57,373 nt of DNA, from positions 5,716-63,088 of the forward strand of contig DBPV01000021.1 of NCBI GenBank assembly GCA_002304995.1. The letters are read 5' to 3'. Each line of letters starts with the position of its first letter. Position 1 is the first letter of the stretch. Position numbers and translations under genes: made by a program. The notes below the pieces were generated by a model. It searched no databases. It saw only the letters and a list, made by a program, of their open reading frames with translations, and was not told the DNA's origin. Below are positions 19,280-26,868 of this stretch, in pieces. Source of the DNA: Syntrophaceae bacterium UBA1411 (lineage in GTDB: Bacteria > Desulfobacterota > Syntrophia > Syntrophales > Smithellaceae).

Positions 19280-20017
19280 ATGACGAACATCGATCCCAAC
19301 AATCTTCCGCGGCATATCGCCATCATCATGGACGGCAACGGACGGTGGGCCAAGCAGCATGCCATGGGCCGGATCCGCGGTCATAAAAGAGGCGCCCAGG
19401 CCGTACGGACGACGGTGACGGCCTGCCGGGAAATCGGCATTGCGTATCTCACGCTGTTTGCTTTTTCCTCGGAAAACTGGGGCAGGCCCGGCGAGGAAGT
19501 CAATGCGCTCATGGACCTCCTGGCCGATTATCTGGATAAGGAAACGCCGACCCTCCAGAAGAGGGGAATCCGTCTTGCCGCCATCGGCGACATCGACAAG
19601 CTGTATTTGCCCGTGCGGAAAAAGCTTCTGGAGGTCATGAAGCTCACCGAAAGAAACGACAAGATGGTTTTGAATCTGGCGCTCAGCTACGGCAGCCGCG
19701 ACGAAATTGTTGCGGCGGTGAGGAAAATGGTTGCGGATCAGCGCGACGGCAAACTGAAAATCGACGACATCGACAAGGAGACGCTGGCGCGCTATCTGTT
19801 TACCGCCTCCATGCCGGATCCCGACCTCTTGATCCGCACCAGCGGTGAATACCGGATCAGCAACTTTCTTCTGTGGCAGCTGGCGTATACCGAGCTTTAT
19901 TTTACGGATGTTTTGTGGCCGGATTTCAAGAAAAGCGATTTGCTAGCGGCCATCGCCGTTTATCAGCAGCGTGAAAGACGTTTCGGGCTAACCAGCGAGC
20001 AGATTCAGGGCAAATAG
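19280..20017 (+). CDS. uppS: Undecaprenyl diphosphate synthase (cis-prenyltransferase)
   Basis: Extends farnesyl diphosphate with isopentenyl units in cis to make the C55 carrier lipid for murein and LPS, which the arn enzymes upstream also use. The 245-residue protein has MDGNGRWAKQ, SSENWGRP and RTSGEYRISNFLLWQ with the catalytic Asp of the MDG motif. The ATG at 19280 lies just past a terminator-like hairpin and has only a weak ribosome site; a GTG at 19253 falls on the hairpin arm and is unlikely. Confidence 0.96.
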   Translation: MTNIDPNNLPRHIAIIMDGNGRWAKQHAMGRIRGHKRGAQAVRTTVTACREIGIAYLTLFAFSSENWGRPGEEVNALMDLLADYLDKETPTLQKRGIRLAAIGDIDKLYLPVRKKLLEVMKLTERNDKMVLNLALSYGSRDEIVAAVRKMVADQRDGKLKIDDIDKETLARYLFTASMPDPDLLIRTSGEYRISNFLLWQLAYTELYFTDVLWPDFKKSDLLAAIAVYQQRERRFGLTSEQIQGK

Positions 20018-20041
20018 CCTTCCGGACAAAGGGGGAAAAAC

Positions 20042-20857
20042 ATGGCGGGAAAAAATGGGAACCTGCAAAGATGGCTGACCGGCATTGTTCTGGCGGTCAT
20101 TCTCCTGGCCATTCTCTTTTTCGGCTCCGTGGAAATCCTCGCTGCGGCCATTGTGATCGCCATCGGAGTCGCCGTCTGGGAGTACAACGGCATCGTTTTC
20201 GGCAAAGGCTTTCTCAGGGAAAAAACCGAAAGCATGATCTTTGCCGTTCTGATTCCCGCTGTGGCTTTGTTCGGCAGCGCCGAGATGATGATTGCTTTTC
20301 TGGCGTTCGCGACAATGGTCGTTTTCATGGTGTTTCTGTGGCGGGTTGACGAAAGCCATTTTGACCTGTCTTCCGTTTTGAAGGTCGTTTTCGGGATGAT
20401 TTACCTGCCGCTTTTGACCGCGCACTTTATTTTGCTCAGAAAACTCGACGCCGGCGTTTCCTGGATTTTTCTGGTGCTGGTGATCGGTATTGTGGGGGAT
20501 ACGGTAGCGATGTATGTGGGCCGGGCGCTGGGGAAAAGGAAGCTGATTCCTCTGGTCAGTCCGGGCAAAACCGTAGAGGGAACCATCGGGCTCATCCTGG
20601 GCGCCACGCTCGCTTCCTGCGCCTTCGGATTTTTCATTTTTCCGGAAATCGCGCTCGGACACTTCCTCGTTCTGGGATTCGCGGGCAGCATCATCGGCCA
20701 GCTCGGCGATCTGAGCGAATCCGTCATCAAAAGAAACTACGGCAAAAAAGACGCCAGCGCCCTGCTGCCGGGACACGGCGGTCTGATGGATCGCCTGGAC
20801 TGTCTGATCTTTGTCGCTCCCTTTGTTTATTACTACCGGATTTTTGTGATTGGATGA
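20042..20857 (+). CDS. cdsA: Phosphatidate cytidylyltransferase
   Basis: Makes CDP-diacylglycerol from phosphatidate and CTP in the inner membrane, the branch point of phospholipid synthesis. The 271-residue protein has about eight hydrophobic helices and the C-terminal family signature starting SVIKRNYGKKD and ending LPGHGGLMDRLD, with the metal-binding aspartates. It follows uppS after 24 bases with AAAGGGGGAAAAAC before the ATG, and overlaps dxr by 4 bases (ATGA). Confidence 0.96.
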   Translation: MAGKNGNLQRWLTGIVLAVILLAILFFGSVEILAAAIVIAIGVAVWEYNGIVFGKGFLREKTESMIFAVLIPAVALFGSAEMMIAFLAFATMVVFMVFLWRVDESHFDLSSVLKVVFGMIYLPLLTAHFILLRKLDAGVSWIFLVLVIGIVGDTVAMYVGRALGKRKLIPLVSPGKTVEGTIGLILGATLASCAFGFFIFPEIALGHFLVLGFAGSIIGQLGDLSESVIKRNYGKKDASALLPGHGGLMDRLDCLIFVAPFVYYYRIFVIG

Positions 20858-22023
20858 TGAAAAAGATTACTCTTCTGGGATCAACTGGCTCAATCGGGCA
20901 AAGCGCGCTTGACGTCATTGCCGGGCATCCGGACAAGTTCCGGGTGGCGGCTCTCGTGGCGGGACGAAACGTTCGTCTGCTGGCCAGACAGATTGTCGAA
21001 TTCCGGCCGGACGTCGCAGCCGTACATTCGCGCAAGGAAGCGGACGCTCTCAAGCGGCTCCTCGGGCCGAAGAACCGCGTTCCCGTTCTCTACGACGAAA
21101 CGGGCATTCTGGAAGCCGCCGCGCATGACGGCGCCGACATGGTGGTTTCCGCCATTTCCGGGGCGGCGGGGCTCAAGCCGACGCTGGCGGCCATCGATGC
21201 GGGAAAAGATATTGCTCTGGCCAACAAGGAAACGCTGGTGGCGGCCGGATCGGTCGTCATGAAAAAAGCCGGCCGGAAAAAAATCAGCCTTCTTCCGGTG
21301 GACAGCGAACACAGCGCAATTTTTCAATGCCTGGCCGGACAGAAAAAGGAAAATCTGAAAAGGATTATCCTCACGGCATCCGGCGGCCCCTTTTTAAAAT
21401 CCTCCCGGAAGGAGCTCAAAGCCGTGACGCCGGCGCAGGCGCTCCGCCATCCCCGATGGAAAATGGGCCGGAAAATCACGATCGATTCCGCCTCCCTCAT
21501 GAACAAGGGGCTGGAAGTGATCGAAGCCCGATGGCTGTTTAATCTGGACGTCGACCGCATAGACGTTTTGATTCATCCGCAAAGCACGGTGCATTCGCTC
21601 ATCGAGCTGATAGACGGATCGCTGCTGGCACAGCTGGGCATCGCGGACATGCGGATTCCGATCGCCTATGCCCTCAGCTATCCCGACCGTCTGGAAAATC
21701 CTCTGCCCGGCTTGAACCTGGCCGCCGCGGGTGAGCTCCTTTTTGCAGAACCGGACATGAAAAAATTTCCCTGCCTGCGCCTGGCCTATGAAGCGGGGCG
21801 TCTGGGCGGCACGGCGCCGGCGGCGCTCAACGCGGCCAACGAAGAAGCGGTGGGCGCGTTTCTCGAAAATAAAATTTGCTTTACCGATCTTCCGAAAGTA
21901 ATAGAGAAGGTCCTCGATCGGCAGGCGGTCAAACAGAACCCCTCTCTGGAAGACATTCTGCAGGTGGACGGACAATCCAGAGCACAGGCCCGAAGCGTTT
22001 TGCGGACGCTGAAGAAAGGATGA
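20854..22023 (+). CDS. dxr: 1-deoxy-D-xylulose-5-phosphate reductoisomerase
   Basis: Second enzyme of the MEP isoprenoid pathway, converting DXP to MEP with NADPH; target of fosmidomycin. The 389-residue protein has the NADPH-binding LLGSTGSIGQSAL, NKETLVAAG, the metal-binding DSEHSAIFQ, and HPRWKMGRKITIDSAS followed by MNKGLEVIEA. The start overlaps the cdsA stop. The order uppS-cdsA-dxr-rseP is widespread in proteobacteria and links isoprenoid supply to envelope synthesis. Confidence 0.97.
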   Translation: MMKKITLLGSTGSIGQSALDVIAGHPDKFRVAALVAGRNVRLLARQIVEFRPDVAAVHSRKEADALKRLLGPKNRVPVLYDETGILEAAAHDGADMVVSAISGAAGLKPTLAAIDAGKDIALANKETLVAAGSVVMKKAGRKKISLLPVDSEHSAIFQCLAGQKKENLKRIILTASGGPFLKSSRKELKAVTPAQALRHPRWKMGRKITIDSASLMNKGLEVIEARWLFNLDVDRIDVLIHPQSTVHSLIELIDGSLLAQLGIADMRIPIAYALSYPDRLENPLPGLNLAAAGELLFAEPDMKKFPCLRLAYEAGRLGGTAPAALNAANEEAVGAFLENKICFTDLPKVIEKVLDRQAVKQNPSLEDILQVDGQSRAQARSVLRTLKKG

Positions 22024-22027
22024 AGGT

Positions 22028-23119
22028 TTGGTTACTTTAATATCGTTTATCATTTTGCTGGGCATTCTGATTTTCGTGCATGAACTGGGGCACTTCCTGG
22101 CTGCCCGGATAGGCGGCGTCGGCGTTTTGAAATTTTCCCTGGGATTCGGACCGAAGATTTTCGGAAAAAAGATCGGGGAAACGGAATATGTCGTTTCCTG
22201 GATTCCGCTGGGCGGTTTTGTCAAACTGCTGGGCGAATCCGGAACGGAAGACCTGGCGCCGGAAGATGAAAAACGGTCCTTTTTCAAGCAGCCCACCTGG
22301 AAGCGCCTGCTCATTGTCCTGGCCGGCCCCGTGTTCAATTTTTTGCTGGCGATCGTTATTTTCTTCATCGTTTACATGTACGGGCTGCCCAATCTTGTGC
22401 CCGTTGTGGGAGAAATGGCGAGGGATTCGGCCGCCCAGGCGTCCGGCATCGTCGCCGGAGATCAAATCGTTTCGCTCAACGACCAGAAAATACGCTACTG
22501 GGATGAAATCAGGCCGGTGATCGCCAAATCGGGAGGCGCTCCCGTGAAGATCGTCGTCCTGCGGGGAGAAGAAGAAAAGGCCTTCAGCGTGACGCCGAAG
22601 TTATCCAAGACCAAGACGATCTTCGGCGAAGAGGAAGAGTCTTATCTGATCGGCATTGCGCCGGCGGGCAAAACGGTTATCGAAAGAAAAAATCCGTTTT
22701 CGGCCATGCTGTCCGCGTTTGAGAAAACCTGGGAAATCAGCAAACTGACGGTGATCTCCGTCGTCAAAATGATTGAAGGCGTCATTTCACCGCGAACGCT
22801 GGGCGGCCCCATTTTCATTGCCCAGGTGGCGGGCAACCAGGTCCGGGAAGGGATCATCCCCTTCATTTTATTTATGGCCGTGCTCTCCATCAATCTGGGT
22901 GTCATCAATTTGTTTCCCATTCCCGTTCTGGACGGGGGGCACATTTTCTTTTATCTGATCGAAATGGTCACCCGCCGGGAAATTCCGATGAAAGTTCGGG
23001 AAATCTCCCAGCAGATCGGATTTGTCGTGCTCCTGATGCTGATGCTTTTTGTCATCATGATCGATATCGAGCGGCTCAACATCAAACCTGTAAACGACGT
23101 TTTGAAATTCTTTAAATGA
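22028..23119 (+). CDS. rseP: RseP-family site-2 protease
   Basis: Intramembrane zinc metalloprotease that cuts anti-sigma factors or signal-peptide remnants. The 363-residue protein has HELGH (HExxH) in the first helix, one PDZ domain at about residues 115-190 (E. coli RseP has two) and the second-site motif PVLDGGH in a later helix. The start is TTG at 22028, with AAAGGA 7 bases upstream and the usual family N-terminus. No anti-sigma gene lies nearby, so the substrate is unknown. Confidence 0.95.
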   Translation: MVTLISFIILLGILIFVHELGHFLAARIGGVGVLKFSLGFGPKIFGKKIGETEYVVSWIPLGGFVKLLGESGTEDLAPEDEKRSFFKQPTWKRLLIVLAGPVFNFLLAIVIFFIVYMYGLPNLVPVVGEMARDSAAQASGIVAGDQIVSLNDQKIRYWDEIRPVIAKSGGAPVKIVVLRGEEEKAFSVTPKLSKTKTIFGEEEESYLIGIAPAGKTVIERKNPFSAMLSAFEKTWEISKLTVISVVKMIEGVISPRTLGGPIFIAQVAGNQVREGIIPFILFMAVLSINLGVINLFPIPVLDGGHIFFYLIEMVTRREIPMKVREISQQIGFVVLLMLMLFVIMIDIERLNIKPVNDVLKFFK

Positions 23120-23120
23120 T

Positions 23121-23813
23121 ATGCTGATTCTTGCTTTTGACACCTCTTCGAAAACCGCCGCCGTGTCTCTGCTGCGCGGCGATGCGGCCCTTTGCGATAC
23201 CATCATCAACAAAGGTCTGAACGCCTCGGAAGTACTGCTGCCGGCCGTTGACGACGCCTGCCGGATTGCCGGCGTTGCGCTTGGGGACATAGACGTGTTT
23301 GCCTGTACGCTCGGGCCGGGTTCCTTTACGGGACTGCGCATCGGACTGAGCACGCTGAAGGGATTCATGCTGGCGACGGGCAAGCCGGCCGTGGGCGTCT
23401 CCTCTCTGGCTGCGCTGGCCCAAAACGTGCAGGAAACCGGAAAAGTGATCGGCGCTATGATGGACGCCGGCCGCGGACAGGTGTATCTGGCCTACTACCG
23501 CCGTGAAAATAACGGTCTGTTGCGGCAACTGGAGCCGGAAAGGGCGCTTGCTCCCCGCGATATTGCGGATGACTGCGACGAGAGCGTGACCTATGTCGGC
23601 GACGGAGCGATCAAATATGCAGACGTTCTGCGTTCCCGCCGGCAGGGGAAAGATGTCGTCGCCTCCGAGGAGAAGCAGTTCATTTGCGCCTCGTCTGTGG
23701 GGCGCCTGGCGCTTGAGAAATATCGCCGCGGCGATCTTTTGGATTTGATCAAGGCCGTCCCCGTTTACCTGCGTTCAGCGGATGCCCTGCCGAAGGCAAA
23801 AATGTTTGTCTGA
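23121..23813 (+). CDS. tsaB: tRNA threonylcarbamoyladenosine biosynthesis protein TsaB
   Basis: Partner and activator of TsaD in making t6A37 on ANN-decoding tRNAs. The 230-residue ASKHA-fold protein starts ILAFDTSSKTAAVSLL and has TLGPGSFTGLRIGLST, the TsaB hallmark; it lacks the metal-binding HxxxH of TsaD. It begins one base after the rseP stop, probably the last gene of the rpsB-to-tsaB transcription run. A hairpin with a T-run follows. Confidence 0.93.
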   Translation: MLILAFDTSSKTAAVSLLRGDAALCDTIINKGLNASEVLLPAVDDACRIAGVALGDIDVFACTLGPGSFTGLRIGLSTLKGFMLATGKPAVGVSSLAALAQNVQETGKVIGAMMDAGRGQVYLAYYRRENNGLLRQLEPERALAPRDIADDCDESVTYVGDGAIKYADVLRSRRQGKDVVASEEKQFICASSVGRLALEKYRRGDLLDLIKAVPVYLRSADALPKAKMFV

Positions 23814-23857
23814 CCGCGTCGCTCACCGGGATTTTTCCGTCGCTGCCTTAAAATGCA

Positions 23858-23890
23858 AACCGCGTCGTCTGCCGGTCGCCGGTTTTTTTT
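23858..23890 (+). terminator. Terminator after tsaB
   Basis: AACCGCG (23858-23864) pairs with CGCCGGTT (23877-23884) with one bulged C, and the T-run continues to 23890. It lies between convergent tsaB and the minus-strand gene at 23922. Confidence 0.55.
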
Positions 23891-23921
23891 CAATGCCGTC
23901 CGGTCCCGCCATCAAGAAACT

Positions 23922-24308
23922 CTACAGGGCAATTCTTTTAAGGATCTGATCTTTAATTTCGTTCCAGATCTGCACCGGATCCGCCTGCGGCGAAAGGGTC
24001 AGCTGCGGATTTTTTTTCAGAATCTGGGCGGCCCAGAATCCGGCCGACTTATTCGCGCTTTCACGGTTGAAGGATTTTACCTGTTTTAAAATGTCTTTGG
24101 GAATCGACAGCTGTATCTTGTATCCGCCGACGACAATCTCATCGTCATCCCCGGCGGCAGCGGGCGCCGCTTCGTCCGTTGCAGAGGGTTGGGGCGTTTT
24201 CCTCGGGGCCTCCGGCGCGTCGGCAGATGCCGCGGTCAGATCCGTTTCATTTTGCAGCGGCGGGGGAGGGCTGGTCGCGGTAGGTTTTCTGATGTCGTTG
24301 TTGTCCAT
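23922..24308 (-). CDS. Hypothetical protein with Pro/Ala-rich N-terminus
   Basis: I do not recognise this 128-residue protein. Residues 1-60 are low complexity, rich in Pro, Ala, Thr and acidic residues and likely disordered. The C-terminal 65 residues (from GGYKIQLSIPKDILK) look folded and amphipathic, with FWAAQILKKNP. No signal peptide or membrane helix is seen. I chose the ATG at 24308, with GGGAAC upstream; a TTG at 24344 would add 12 residues. It stands alone between convergent tsaB and the Crp/Fnr gene. Codon use resembles its neighbours, so it is probably a real gene. Confidence 0.6.
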   Translation of the reverse strand: MDNNDIRKPTATSPPPPLQNETDLTAASADAPEAPRKTPQPSATDEAAPAAAGDDDEIVVGGYKIQLSIPKDILKQVKSFNRESANKSAGFWAAQILKKNPQLTLSPQADPVQIWNEIKDQILKRIAL

Positions 24309-24449
24309 GTTCGGGTTCCCGTGTATTGGTTTTATCCGGCCCAAGGCACTCGAATGCGGTTATCTTACCCCAAGAAAAAATAAAAAGACAGTCCCAAATT
24401 GATTTTGGAGCGGCAGACGTTCGGCGGGCCCTGTCCGGCCGGGCAGGCT

Positions 24450-25148
24450 TTAAGAAATCGGCTGTTTTTTGAAAAAGGACGGTGTGAGCAGAATGTATTT
24501 GCGGTCGATGATTTCAATTTCACCGGTCTTCGCCATCGCGCTCAAAATCCGGCTGGCCGTTTCTCTGGAGACGGCGGCGAAATTGGCCAGGTCCTGGTGG
24601 GTGATCTTGGTGCTGATGATGACGCCGCTTTTGGTCCGCGTTCCGAATTTCTGGCTGAAGATTTTCAGGGCGGCGCGGACTTTATCGCCGGCTTCCGCGC
24701 ATCCCATCACGTTCACGACCGTCCAGGCGTCGCGCAGGCGGGAGCACAAAAGCGAAATGAGCTCATGCAGACTCTGTTCATTGGTCAGAATGCACCGCAT
24801 GAATCTTTCCCGCTTGATGAAACCGATGGCGCTCGACTCCATCGCGACGACCGTCGCGGGGGCGGTCTTACCGTCCAGAATGGCCATTTCGCCGAAGTAG
24901 TCATATTTTTTATGGATGGCCAGGAGCAGTTCCTTTCCTTCCTTACTGTGGCGGATAACCTTGACCCTGCCGGTGATCACAAAGTAAAAATAATCCTGTG
25001 GTTCATTTTCGAGCAGAATGGTCTGGTTTTTGGAAAAAGTCCGGACCGTGACGAGCGACTCGATTTCCGATAGCTCCCCTGCTGGAAGGCAGGCCAGAAA
25101 GGGGATGCCGTTGCAGATTTTTGAAACAACATCCGAGTTGAATTTCAT
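24450..25148 (-). CDS. Crp/Fnr-family transcription regulator
   Basis: Cytoplasmic DNA-binding regulator of 232 residues with an N-terminal cNMP-binding beta-roll and a C-terminal winged helix (HQDLANFAAVSRETASRIL is the recognition motif). In the phosphate-binding cassette GEMAILDGKTAPATV, the arginine that contacts the cyclic-nucleotide phosphate in CRP (GEL...RSA) is replaced by Ala, and no FNR-type cysteine cluster is present. It therefore may bind another ligand or none. AGGAAAG precedes the ATG. It is divergent from the glutamine cyclotransferase gene and could regulate it. Its target is unknown. Confidence 0.88.
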   Translation of the reverse strand: MKFNSDVVSKICNGIPFLACLPAGELSEIESLVTVRTFSKNQTILLENEPQDYFYFVITGRVKVIRHSKEGKELLLAIHKKYDYFGEMAILDGKTAPATVVAMESSAIGFIKRERFMRCILTNEQSLHELISLLCSRLRDAWTVVNVMGCAEAGDKVRAALKIFSQKFGTRTKSGVIISTKITHQDLANFAAVSRETASRILSAMAKTGEIEIIDRKYILLTPSFFKKQPIS

Positions 25149-25250
25149 GGTTCTTTCCTACTGCAAAAATTCGAATTTAGCAAATACTTTATGAAGGTAT
25201 TAATCTGGTGTATAAACGCTTGTCAATTCCTCAGGAAAAAGGAGCGTTTC

Positions 25251-26123
25251 ATGAGTGACAGAAGTGATCGCGAAAAAAGAAATGCCCGGCGCCGGCGGAT
25301 ACGGCAATCCGTTCTTGTCTTTTGCCTGGTTTGCCTGATTCCGTCCTGTACCGTGCAGGCGCGCGACCTGCTGGAGAGTCGGCTCGGACTTTCGCCTGCG
25401 CTCAAAACCCGCGCGCCTATCGCGTCGGTCGACGTTGTGAAAAAGTATCCGCACGATCCCGGCGCTTTCACGCAGGGATTGTTTTATCACCGGGGATTTT
25501 TTTTCGAATCCACGGGACTTGCCGGCAAATCGACGCTCTCGCGCCGGGATGTCGCCACCGGAAAAATTCTGGCGACCGTTTCCCTGCCCGCAAACGCTTT
25601 CGGCGAAGGGCTGGTTCTGTTTGGAAAACGGATTTATCAACTCACCTGGCGAGATGAGACTGTTTTTGTATACGACGCCCGGACGCTTCGCCCTCTGCGG
25701 AAGATGAGCTATTTTGGAGAAGGGTGGGGCCTGACCACGGACGGCCGGAGCCTGATCATGAGCGACGGAACGGACGCCATCACCTTTCGGGATCCGGAAT
25801 CGTTTAAAATCCTCCGGAAAATTCGCGTGCGCGACGGAGAAAGGCCGGTGGAGGGCCTTAATGAGCTGGAGTTCATCCGGGGGGAGATCTGGGCCAATGT
25901 CTTTACCACGGATCTGATCGTACGGATTGCGCCGCAGGACGGACGGGTGACGGGCTGGATCGATCTGTCCGTCCTGCGTTCTCATCTGCCCGCGCGCGCC
26001 TCCATCGACGTTCTCAACGGCATCGCCTGCGATGCCGAAACCGGCCGGATCTTCGTCACGGGGAAATACTGGCCTTATGTTTTTGAAATTCGTTTGTCCG
26101 GGACATCCGGCGGCCGGCCTTAA
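25251..26123 (+). CDS. Glutamine cyclotransferase-family protein, secreted
   Basis: Bacterial homologue of plant-type glutaminyl cyclase (five-bladed propeller), which converts N-terminal glutamine to pyroglutamate. The 290-residue protein has a basic start, a hydrophobic signal segment (about residues 20-35, ending LIPSC or VQA) and the family motifs HDPGAFTQGLFY, ESTGLAGKSTL, FGEGWGLT and LNELEFI. The cysteine after the hydrophobic stretch could make it a lipoprotein. AAGGAG lies 6 bases before the ATG at 25251. Enzymatic activity in bacteria is shown for few members, so the substrate is open. Confidence 0.85.
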   Translation: MSDRSDREKRNARRRRIRQSVLVFCLVCLIPSCTVQARDLLESRLGLSPALKTRAPIASVDVVKKYPHDPGAFTQGLFYHRGFFFESTGLAGKSTLSRRDVATGKILATVSLPANAFGEGLVLFGKRIYQLTWRDETVFVYDARTLRPLRKMSYFGEGWGLTTDGRSLIMSDGTDAITFRDPESFKILRKIRVRDGERPVEGLNELEFIRGEIWANVFTTDLIVRIAPQDGRVTGWIDLSVLRSHLPARASIDVLNGIACDAETGRIFVTGKYWPYVFEIRLSGTSGGRP

Positions 26124-26128
26124 TTCGC

Positions 26129-26157
26129 TTGACCGCCTATGGGTTTTGCATTATAAG
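26129..26157 (+). promoter_or_regulatory. adk promoter
   Basis: TTGACC (26129-26134) and TATAAG (26152-26157) are 17 bases apart, close to the sigma70 consensus, about 50 bases before the adk ATG. Confidence 0.65.
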
Positions 26158-26206
26158 CCCGGCAGCTCGAAAACATTCACAATTTTTTTAGTTTTGGGAG
26201 GAAAAC

Positions 26207-26854
26207 ATGAGGATCATTTTACTGGGCGCGCCGGGCGCCGGCAAGGGCACGGTGGCCAAACTTCTGACGGAATTCGACGGATCGGTGCAGATTTCCACGG
26301 GCGATATTTTACGCTCCGCCGTCAAAGCGGGCACCGCCCTGGGCAGGAAGGCCAAGGAATATATGGACCGGGGCGACCTGGTGCCGGACGCGCTGATTAT
26401 GGATATTATGGAAGCCAGACTTCAGGAACCGGACTGTCGTAACGGATTCATTCTGGACGGTTTCCCCCGCACCATTCCGCAAGCCGAGGAGCTCAAAAAA
26501 CTCCTGGCCAGGCTTAGCATCCGTCTGGACTTCGTGGTGAATCTGGATGTGCCGCGCGAGGTTATCCTGGACCGTCTGACCACGCGCCGCACCTGCTGCA
26601 ATCCGGCCTGTCAGGCCATATACAACGTCAAAAGCAATCCGCCCAACGCGGACGGCACCTGCACCCTCTGCAGTCACGAAACCATTCAAAGAGACGATGA
26701 GACGGAAGAAGCGATCAACAACCGTCTGGAAACCTACAATTCGAAAACCGCGCCGCTCATCGGCTTTTATGAAAAGGAAGGCCTGCTCAAGACTTTTCTG
26801 TCGCTGAGCTCCAAAGACACGGTGGCCGATATCAAAAAGGCTCTCGGAGCCTGA
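26207..26854 (+). CDS. adk: Adenylate kinase, zinc-lid type
   Basis: Interconverts ATP, AMP and ADP. The 215-residue long-form enzyme has the P-loop GAPGAGKGT, STGDILR, GFILDGFPRT and a LID domain with four or five cysteines (C130, C131, C135 and C152, C155) that should bind zinc, though the first pair is spaced by three or four rather than the usual two residues. GGGAGG precedes the ATG. It stands in its own unit with a good promoter, away from the secY ribosomal operon where adk often lies. The helicase gene follows after 14 bases. Confidence 0.96.
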   Translation: MRIILLGAPGAGKGTVAKLLTEFDGSVQISTGDILRSAVKAGTALGRKAKEYMDRGDLVPDALIMDIMEARLQEPDCRNGFILDGFPRTIPQAEELKKLLARLSIRLDFVVNLDVPREVILDRLTTRRTCCNPACQAIYNVKSNPPNADGTCTLCSHETIQRDDETEEAINNRLETYNSKTAPLIGFYEKEGLLKTFLSLSSKDTVADIKKALGA

Positions 26855-26868
26855 ACGTCAGTCCATCC

